Shown: positions 1-3,972 of the stretch, one piece after another
Layout of the letters: each line of letters starts with the position of its first letter
Position numbering within the stretch: position 1 is the first letter of the stretch
From: an uncultured Paracoccaceae bacterium
GTDB lineage: Bacteria; Pseudomonadota; Alphaproteobacteria; Rhodobacterales; Rhodobacteraceae
Direction of reading: 5' to 3'
Assembly: GCA_913054485.1 (NCBI GenBank)
Contig: CAJXHQ010000266.1
Span: 1-5,294, forward strand
Length of the DNA stretch: 5,294 bases
Translations under genes and position numbers: made by a program
Notes under the pieces: model-generated
Seen by the model: the letters and a program-made list of their open reading frames with translations, nothing else
Databases searched by the model: none
What the model was told of the DNA's origin: nothing

Positions 1-54
1 GGCATACGAGATTACGTACGGTGACTGGAGTTCAGACGTGTGCTCTTCCGATCT
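1..54 (+). other. Illumina P7/TruSeq indexed adapter (contamination)
   Basis: This is synthetic sequence. Bases 1-12 (GGCATACGAGAT) are the end of the Illumina P7 oligonucleotide, 13-20 (TACGTACG) sit where the 8-base i7 index belongs, and 21-54, starting GTGACTGGAG and ending GCTCTTCCGATCT, match the TruSeq read-2 adapter. Genomic DNA starts at 55. Translations across the junction give well-known artefact peptides: MCSSDL on the plus strand and RKSTRLNSSH on the minus strand. No feature should be extended into this stretch. Confidence 0.98.
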
Positions 55-56
55 AG

Positions 57-836
57 ATGTTTCTGGCGGGCGTGGTACCCGGCCTGATGCTGGCCGTCGC
101 CTATGTGGGTGCAATCTGGGTCATGGGCCGCTTCACCCCGAAATTCGTCGGCGGCCGCCCGGCCTCGGATTACGAAATGCTGCCATGGGGTGTCATAGCC
201 TCGAAAACCCTGCCCACGCTCAGCCTGATCCTTGTGGTTCTGGGCGGTATCTATACCGGCTGGCTCACCCCGGTAGAGGCAGGCGCCACCGGATCTCTGG
301 TCGCGCTTGTCATTGCCCTGATGCGCAAGTCCATGACCCTGCGCACCTTTTGGGAGGCGCTGCTGGAAACCGGTCATATCACCGCCTCGATCCTGTTCCT
401 GATCACGGCGGCCTCGATCTACAGCCGCATGCTGGGGCTGGCCGGCCTGCCGAACGAGCTGGGCGATATGCTGGCGGGCAGCAACGCAGGCTTTTTCCAG
501 ATCATGCTGCTCTATGTGATCCTGATGCTGTTCCTCGGCACGCTGCTGGATACCGCATCGATCATCCTGATCGTGGTGCCGCTGTTCCTGCCGCTGGTGG
601 AACCGATGGGGCTCAGCCTTGTCTGGTTCGGCATTATCACCGTAGTGGGCGCTGAAATCGGCCTGCTGACACCACCGCTGGGGATCTCCTGCTTTGTCAT
701 CAAGGCGACGCTGAATGATGACCGGATTTCCCTCAAGGACGTCTTCCTGGGCGCGCTGCCCTTTGCCGGGGTCATGCTGATCGTCCTCATCCTGCTGATC
801 CGCTACCCGGCGCTCAGCCTTGCAATTCTGAACTAG
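57..836 (+). CDS. TRAP transporter large permease, DctM family (5'-truncated)
   Basis: This is the C-terminal part (259 residues visible) of the large membrane subunit of a tripartite ATP-independent periplasmic (TRAP) transporter, which drives sodium-coupled uptake of organic acids in the inner membrane together with a DctQ small subunit and a DctP binding protein. Visible hallmarks are the GIYTGWLTPVEAG motif (about residues 64-76 of the visible part), the GTLLDTASIILIVVPLFLP segment (161-179) and AEIGLLTPPLGI (199-210). Several hydrophobic helices surround them. The family is usually about 425-435 residues, so roughly 40% is missing. The reading frame runs back to base 55, where adapter begins, and the ATG at 57 is an internal methionine and not the true start. 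DctP and DctQ genes are expected upstream but lie outside the window. The dioxygenase follows after 9 bases, which suggests that the imported compound is an aromatic acid or related substrate; this is inference. Confidence 0.93.
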   Translation: MFLAGVVPGLMLAVAYVGAIWVMGRFTPKFVGGRPASDYEMLPWGVIASKTLPTLSLILVVLGGIYTGWLTPVEAGATGSLVALVIALMRKSMTLRTFWEALLETGHITASILFLITAASIYSRMLGLAGLPNELGDMLAGSNAGFFQIMLLYVILMLFLGTLLDTASIILIVVPLFLPLVEPMGLSLVWFGIITVVGAEIGLLTPPLGISCFVIKATLNDDRISLKDVFLGALPFAGVMLIVLILLIRYPALSLAILN

Positions 837-840
837 GAGG
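834..840 (+). promoter_or_regulatory. Shine-Dalgarno of the dioxygenase, built into the upstream stop codon
   Basis: TAGGAGG includes the TAG stop of the TRAP permease gene (834-836) and a full AGGAGG Shine-Dalgarno core, five bases before the ATG at 846. The arrangement fixes the dioxygenase start and implies co-transcription, with ribosomes ending the transporter sitting on the initiation site of the enzyme (translational coupling). Confidence 0.85.
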
Positions 841-845
841 CGCCG

Positions 846-1712
846 ATGCGCTCTGTCACCAAGGACAATATCACCGATGTTTTTGCCGCCTACTTCGGCG
901 AGGATACCGACCCGCGCGTGAAGGAGGTGCTGCTTGCACTGACGCGCCACATCCATGATTTCGCCCGCGAAACAAACCTCACCCATGATGAATGGCGCAA
1001 AGGGCTGGAGTTCCTGGAATGGGCAGGCCGTATCACCACGCCCGAGCGCAATGAATTCGTGCTCTTGTCGGATGTGCTGGGCCTGTCGTCCTTGGTGGAC
1101 ATGCAGCATTCGGTTGCGGATGCCACCAGTTCATCCGTTCTTGGGCCGTTCCATGTCTCAAACCCGCCCGCGCTGGAGATCGGCGGCGACATGAAGCGCG
1201 ATTTTGACGGCGAGGTGCTGCTGGTCGAAGGCACGGTGCGGGATCAGGACGGCCAGGCCATTCCCCATGCCCAGATCGATATCTGGCAGACAGCCCCCAA
1301 CGGGCTCTATTCCAGCCAGGACGAAGATCAGGATATCCATTCGTTCCACGGGCTGATGACCGCAGATGAAAACGGCCGCTACGCCTTCACCACGGTGCGC
1401 CCGGTCAGCTACACGGTGCCCGACGACGGCCCGGTCGGAGAGATCCTGCGCGCGGCCGGCCGACACCCCTGGCGCCCGTCGCATCTGCATTACATCGTCA
1501 CCGCGCCCGGTTTCCGCTCGCTGGTGACAGAGGTCTTCCCGGATGATGATCCCTACCTGGACGAAGACACCGTGTTCGGCGTCCGCGATGACCTGGTGAT
1601 GACCTATGTGCAGCAGCCCGCAGGCAGTTTCCCGGAAGGGTTCAAATTGTCCGGCAGCGTCGACGGCAGCTATTCCCGCGTCGATTTCGATCTGGTGCTG
1701 GCCCGGGACTGA
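846..1712 (+). CDS. Intradiol ring-cleavage dioxygenase, hydroxyquinol 1,2-dioxygenase type
   Basis: This 288-residue protein is a cytoplasmic non-haem Fe(III) enzyme that cleaves the ring of a catecholic substrate between the two hydroxyls. The N-terminal helical dimerisation domain (about 15-100) ends in SSVLGPFHV. The intradiol signature follows (about 125-155, LLVEGTVRDQDGQAIP then DIWQTAPNGLY). The iron ligands fit Y155 (NGLY), Y189 (PVSY), H213 and H215 (PSHLH), with the family's 24-residue gap between the second Tyr and first His. The stretch after Y189 (DDGPVGEILRAAGRHPWRP) and FPDDDPYLDEDTVFGV resemble hydroxyquinol 1,2-dioxygenases more than catechol 1,2-dioxygenases, which would make the product maleylacetate. 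Length is normal for that group (about 290). It is the last gene of the TRAP operon, with a terminator-like hairpin over its stop codon. A maleylacetate reductase, the usual partner, is not in the window. Substrate (hydroxyquinol, catechol or a substituted relative) is not settled by sequence alone. Confidence 0.92.
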   Translation: MRSVTKDNITDVFAAYFGEDTDPRVKEVLLALTRHIHDFARETNLTHDEWRKGLEFLEWAGRITTPERNEFVLLSDVLGLSSLVDMQHSVADATSSSVLGPFHVSNPPALEIGGDMKRDFDGEVLLVEGTVRDQDGQAIPHAQIDIWQTAPNGLYSSQDEDQDIHSFHGLMTADENGRYAFTTVRPVSYTVPDDGPVGEILRAAGRHPWRPSHLHYIVTAPGFRSLVTEVFPDDDPYLDEDTVFGVRDDLVMTYVQQPAGSFPEGFKLSGSVDGSYSRVDFDLVLARD

Positions 1713-1720
1713 TCCCGGGC
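1701..1720. terminator. Perfect hairpin between convergent genes, probable bidirectional terminator
   Basis: GCCCGGGA (1701-1708) and TCCCGGGC (1713-1720) form a perfect 8-bp, almost all-GC stem with the tetraloop CTGA. The stop codon TGA of the dioxygenase (1710-1712) lies in the loop, and the gntR stop begins two bases after the stem. On the plus strand a short T-rich tract (ATTTT at 1728-1732) follows at some distance; on the minus strand no T-run follows. The stem and its location between converging genes favour a terminator or 3' end stabiliser, but it is not a textbook U-tract terminator. Confidence 0.7.
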
Positions 1721-1721
1721 G

Positions 1722-2414
1722 TCAGCCATTTTGCCCATCCAGCAGTCCGGCAAGAAATGTCCCGGTCTGCTGGTAGTGGCTGATCAGCCTTTCGGATGCC
1801 AGATCCGCATTCCGCTCGATGGCCGCCTCCAGGATCGCCGTATGCTCGGCCGCAATATCGCGCTTCTGATACCCCATCGCGTGCCCCGCCAGATAGCGGT
1901 AGCGGATGTTGAGGTCGTAAAGCTGGTTGCAGAACCGCAGCAGGATCGGTGAGGCGCAATTGGCCAGAAGCGCCATGTGGAACTCCTTGTGGCGGTCTTC
2001 AAACAGTTCAATGTTCTCCCGCGGTTCGCGGATCATCCGGTGATGCGCCAGCACCAGCTGTTCTTCCCAGGCCTGATCCGCCCGGCTGTTGCTCTCGCGC
2101 AGTGCCATATCCTCCAGCGAACAGCGCAGGCGCAGGATTTCTGCGAAATTGGCGCTGCTGACCTCCGGCGTGCGGAACCCCCGCTGATCCAGACGTTCAA
2201 CCAGCTGATCCGAGGTCAGCAGGCTGAGCGCTTCGCGGACCGGCGACGCCCCGGTATTCAGCTTCTTGCGCAGGGTGTCGATTTTGAGTTTGTCACCGGG
2301 GGCCAGATCGCCGATCAGGATCATCCTGCGCAGCGCACGATAGGCCAATTGAGTGGCTGAGGTCGGAGTTTCGCTGGCACCCTCGGAGGGTGATGATCGT
2401 TCAATGCTGCTCAT
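1722..2414 (-). CDS. GntR-family transcriptional regulator, FCD subfamily
   Basis: This 230-residue DNA-binding regulator has a winged helix-turn-helix at about residues 20-85 (LRKKLNTGASPVREALSLL at 48-66, then the wing RLDQRGFRTPEV) and an all-helical FCD ligand-binding domain at about 90-225. Candidate metal/ligand residues are H146, H191 (EHTAIL) and H213 (SHYQQTG), with the usual 22-residue gap between the last two. The position often occupied by Asp, four residues before H146, is His (H142, in HKEFH), a pattern that recalls the CsiR-like branch. FCD regulators are usually repressors released by an organic acid. It converges on the TRAP-dioxygenase genes and is the natural candidate to control them; this is inference. 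The ATG at 2414 has no clear Shine-Dalgarno, and the best promoter lies so close that the mRNA may be leaderless. An alternative TTG at codon 23 also lacks a ribosome site. Confidence 0.9.
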   Translation of the reverse strand: MSSIERSSPSEGASETPTSATQLAYRALRRMILIGDLAPGDKLKIDTLRKKLNTGASPVREALSLLTSDQLVERLDQRGFRTPEVSSANFAEILRLRCSLEDMALRESNSRADQAWEEQLVLAHHRMIREPRENIELFEDRHKEFHMALLANCASPILLRFCNQLYDLNIRYRYLAGHAMGYQKRDIAAEHTAILEAAIERNADLASERLISHYQQTGTFLAGLLDGQNG

Positions 2415-2419
2415 GACTA

Positions 2420-2448
2420 ATAATATCGTTTTTTTGCGCCAACGGCAA
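2420..2448 (-). promoter_or_regulatory. Candidate promoter of the gntR gene
   Basis: Reading the minus strand, TTGCCG (2448-2443) and TATTAT (2425-2420) are separated by exactly 17 bases, a good sigma-70-type arrangement. Transcription would begin about 6-8 bases after the -10 box, that is at roughly 2412-2414, on or next to the start codon. The spacer holds a run of seven A. The -35 box lies in a 9-bp sequence (CGGCAATCA on the plus strand, 2443-2451) that recurs at 2558-2566, so it may double as a repressor half-site. Confidence 0.5.
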
Positions 2449-2492
2449 TCAAATCAGGGCTTTACTTCAATCATCGATATTCCCCGAGGCAT

Positions 2493-2510
2493 GTGCCTGG
2501 ACATAGGCAC
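2493..2510. repeat. Inverted repeat 1 in the lacI-gntR gap
   Basis: GTGCCT (2493-2498) and AGGCAC (2505-2510) are perfect 6-bp arms around the spacer GGACAT. It lies about 80 bases upstream of the gntR start and downstream of lacI. There is no T-run after it on the minus strand, so a terminator for lacI is not obvious. It could be a protein-binding dyad or an RNA hairpin. The rest of this 245-base gap (2415-2659) holds the gntR promoter and two more dyads, and no convincing gene. Confidence 0.5.
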
Positions 2511-2558
2511 GTTTTGATAGCCTGGCGTTGATTGGGGTGATTTGATATCATCCGAAGC

Positions 2559-2573
2559 GGCAATCACATTGCC
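2559..2573. repeat. Inverted repeat 2 in the lacI-gntR gap, sharing a 9-mer with the gntR promoter
   Basis: GGCAAT-CAC-ATTGCC is a perfect dyad with 6-bp arms and a 3-base centre. The flanks CGAA (2553-2556) and TTCG (2575-2578) add a further, slightly offset pair of arms. Its left part lies in CGGCAATCA (2558-2566), the same 9-mer found over the gntR -35 box at 2443-2451. The odd-centred short dyad is compatible with a dimeric winged-helix regulator such as the adjacent GntR protein, but no binding evidence exists here. Confidence 0.5.
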
Positions 2574-2585
2574 ATTCGAGCCTTG

Positions 2586-2599
2586 CAGGGCATGCCCTG
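2586..2599. repeat. 14-bp perfect palindrome downstream of lacI
   Basis: CAGGGCATGCCCTG is a perfect palindrome with no spacer. Its right half (GCCCTGG, 2594-2600) is also complementary to CCAGGGC at 2624-2630, so the lacI mRNA could instead fold a 7-bp stem with a 23-base loop just after the lacI stop. It may be a regulator site or part of the lacI 3' end. The minus-strand T-run (2608-2616 region) lies between the two alternative arms and does not follow a stem, so a standard terminator is not supported. Confidence 0.5.
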
Positions 2600-2659
2600 G
2601 GTAAGGGGGAAAAACTCGGGTTGCCAGGGCCATTTTCTGATACCTGGATCTATGTTCGT

Positions 2660-3676
2660 TCAAGGGGTGTTTCTCGGGGCGCCAGCTGTTTCACGAACCT
2701 TCAATTCAGCAGAAAACTCCAAAACCGTCTGCGGCATATCCGGTTCTCGGATGCGATCCAGCGGCACGCGGGCCAGACGCGGTCCCAACTGGTAGGGGGA
2801 GACGGCCATTGAGGTCAGCGGCGGGGTGGCTGCGGCCGCGTCGGGAATGTCGTCGAACCCGATGACGGACACATCTTTACCCGGCAATTTTCCTGCTCTG
2901 ATCAATGCAAGACAGGCGCCCAGTGCCACCATATCGCCATTGCAGACGACGGCGGTGACTTCCGGATGTGACTGCTGCAATTCCTGAAAGGCATCCATTC
3001 CGGCCAGCTTGTTGTCGCCTGTCTCCCAGATGACCGGCGCGGCCAGGCCGCGTTCCTCCAAAACCTGCGTGTAGCCGGAAATACGTTCGCGGCGCACGTC
3101 GGTCAGACCGGTTCCGCCGAGATAGGCAATGTGCCGGTGCCCCAGATCAGCCAGAAAAGCAGTCGCGGCAATCGTTGCTTCCGCATTGCGGATGCCCACA
3201 TGATCAAATGCCTGACCCGGCGAACGCCGCAGGAATGTAACCGCAGGTGTCCGGTATGCAGCCAGAAGATCGAAAGTTGCCTCCGGGGTTTCATCTGCCG
3301 GAACCCAAAGCAGCCCGCCGCGCCCATTGCGGATGAAGGCCTCAATATGGCGGCGTTGGCGCTCTGGATCATCGCGGGCGTCAAGTACGGAGACAAGGTA
3401 GCCCTCCGCCTCCAGCAGATCACTGACGCCACTGATGACTTCCGCATTGAACGGGTTGGATATCTGGTTGATGACAAAACCGATCTCACGGTTCTGCCCG
3501 GACCGCATCGACGCAGCCCTGCTGTCGGGGACATAGTGAAGCTCACTGGCCGCCTGCAGAACCTTCTTCCGTGTCTTGTCGGAAATCCGCCCAGTGCCTC
3601 GCATCACTTGGCTTGCGGTCGCAGTCGAGACGCCTGCGCGCTTAGCGACGGTCTCCAGTTTGGGCTTTTCTGTCAT
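2660..3676 (-). CDS. LacI-family transcriptional regulator
   Basis: This 338-residue protein is a full-length LacI/GalR regulator. The N-terminal helix-turn-helix (about 7-30, LETVAKRAGVSTATASQVMR) is followed by DKTRKKVLQAASELHYVP and the hinge helix (51-60, DSRAASMRSG). The usual minor-groove leucine of the hinge is Met (M57). The periplasmic-binding-protein-like sensor domain (about 64-335) shows IGFVINQISNPFNAEV, VCNGDMVALGA (244-254), VIGFDDI (271-277) and the closing LKVRETAGAP. Such proteins normally bind a sugar or sugar derivative in the cytoplasm and repress an adjacent uptake or catabolic operon. The gene is divergent from an ABC sugar-type binding protein, and two similar CG-centred dyads lie in the shared upstream region, one 16 bases upstream of this start. 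Autoregulation plus control of the transporter is therefore likely. The effector cannot be told from sequence. The ATG at 3676 keeps the helix-turn-helix complete; its Shine-Dalgarno is weak. Confidence 0.94.
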   Translation of the reverse strand: MTEKPKLETVAKRAGVSTATASQVMRGTGRISDKTRKKVLQAASELHYVPDSRAASMRSGQNREIGFVINQISNPFNAEVISGVSDLLEAEGYLVSVLDARDDPERQRRHIEAFIRNGRGGLLWVPADETPEATFDLLAAYRTPAVTFLRRSPGQAFDHVGIRNAEATIAATAFLADLGHRHIAYLGGTGLTDVRRERISGYTQVLEERGLAAPVIWETGDNKLAGMDAFQELQQSHPEVTAVVCNGDMVALGACLALIRAGKLPGKDVSVIGFDDIPDAAAATPPLTSMAVSPYQLGPRLARVPLDRIREPDMPQTVLEFSAELKVRETAGAPRNTP

Positions 3677-3691
3677 CTCTTATCGCTCGAT

Positions 3692-3711
3692 TTGGTGAAA
3701 CGATGCACCAA
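3692..3711. promoter_or_regulatory. LacI-type operator candidate O1, upstream of lacI
   Basis: TTGGTGAAACGATGCACCAA is a 20-bp dyad with perfect 6-bp outer arms (TTGGTG/CACCAA) and a central CG, the symmetry typical of LacI/GalR operators. It ends 16 bases before the lacI start codon, so binding there would block lacI transcription. A second, partly matching site occurs at 3811-3830. I found no convincing lacI promoter boxes around it. Confidence 0.7.
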
Positions 3712-3803
3712 TACGTGGTCTAATTTCTGCAAAAACATAAGGGGAATATGCCTACTGAAGGAGGGTGCCGACCCGTCTGCCTCGGTGGTCTTCCGGAAAA
3801 TCG

Positions 3804-3830
3804 TTGACAGAAGATATATCGTTATACCAA
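3804..3830 (+). promoter_or_regulatory. Candidate promoter of the ABC transporter operon
   Basis: A consensus -35 box TTGACA lies at 3804-3809. The -10 region is poor: TACCAA at 3825-3830 gives a 15-base spacer and TATACC at 3823-3828 gives 13, so the exact -10 is uncertain. If correct, transcription begins near 3837 and the 5' leader of the binding-protein gene is about 130-140 nt. The LacI-type site O2 covers the spacer and -10 region. Confidence 0.5.
3811..3830. promoter_or_regulatory. LacI-type operator candidate O2, over the ABC operon promoter
   Basis: AAGATATATCGTTATACCAA shares 13 of 20 positions with the reverse complement of O1, including the central block ATCGTT and the right half-site ACCAA at identical spacing. 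The CG centre falls at 3820-3821. The left half is degenerate (AAGATA against TTGGTG). Its place between the -35 box and the likely transcription start is a standard repressor position. This assignment is by comparison with O1 only. Confidence 0.55.
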
Positions 3831-3894
3831 CCTGTATCCACTCGACGGGTGAGTCGCACGGTACGCAGACGCATCAGCCCTTCGACCATCAGCG

Positions 3895-3963
3895 CCCGGC
3901 GGCAACCCCTTGCCGTATGGGTATGTGCCGGGAGGGAGCCCGGTATCGGTTTGTTATTCCGGG
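3895..3963 (+). promoter_or_regulatory. Structured 5' leader of the binding-protein gene with mutually exclusive stems
   Basis: Four GC segments can pair alternatively: A CCCGGC (3895-3900), B GCCGGG (3927-3932), C CCCGG (3939-3943) and D CCGGG (3959-3963). A:B gives 6 bp and encloses a small hairpin GGCAA-CCCC-TTGCC (3901-3914). B:C gives 5 GC pairs plus a few outer pairs with loop AGGGAG. C:D gives 5 bp and would cover the first bases of the Shine-Dalgarno. Segments this short and GC-rich recur by chance, so a regulatory switch is only a possibility. I recognise no known riboswitch family here. Confidence 0.35.
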
Positions 3964-3967
3964 GAGG
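3961..3967 (+). promoter_or_regulatory. Shine-Dalgarno that fixes the binding-protein start
   Basis: GGGGAGG lies five bases before the ATG at 3973. The frame is open back to a TTG at 3910, but that extension would put 21 non-hydrophobic residues before the signal peptide and has no ribosome site, so 3973 is the start. Confidence 0.85.
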
Positions 3968-3972
3968 AAAAC

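Noticed and set aside
38..655. Plus-strand open frame starting in the adapter
   Set aside because: It starts MCSSDL, the known adapter artefact, and overlaps the TRAP permease in another frame with no family resemblance.
12..1109. Long minus-strand open frame (365 codons) opposite the TRAP and dioxygenase genes
   Set aside because: It is antisense to two well-supported genes, is rich in Gln, His, Arg and Asp as expected of a shadow frame in GC-rich DNA, and its C terminus (RKSTRLNSSH) is translated adapter.
2543..2550. TGATATCA 8-bp palindrome
   Set aside because: An isolated 8-bp palindrome is expected by chance in a few kilobases and its flanks do not extend the symmetry.
2454..2663. Possible 69-residue minus-strand gene after lacI, with a TTG start overlapping the lacI stop
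   Set aside because: TTG start, no Shine-Dalgarno, no recognisable domain, and it runs through all three inverted repeats, which suggests regulatory rather than coding sequence.
3791..3798. TTCCGGAA palindrome upstream of the ABC promoter
   Set aside because: Short, without extension or a second copy; it could bind a regulator but nothing beyond the palindrome supports it.
3910..3972. 21-codon upstream extension of the binding protein from a TTG
   Set aside because: The extension precedes a normal signal peptide and has no ribosome site, whereas ATG 3973 follows GGGGAGG at five bases.
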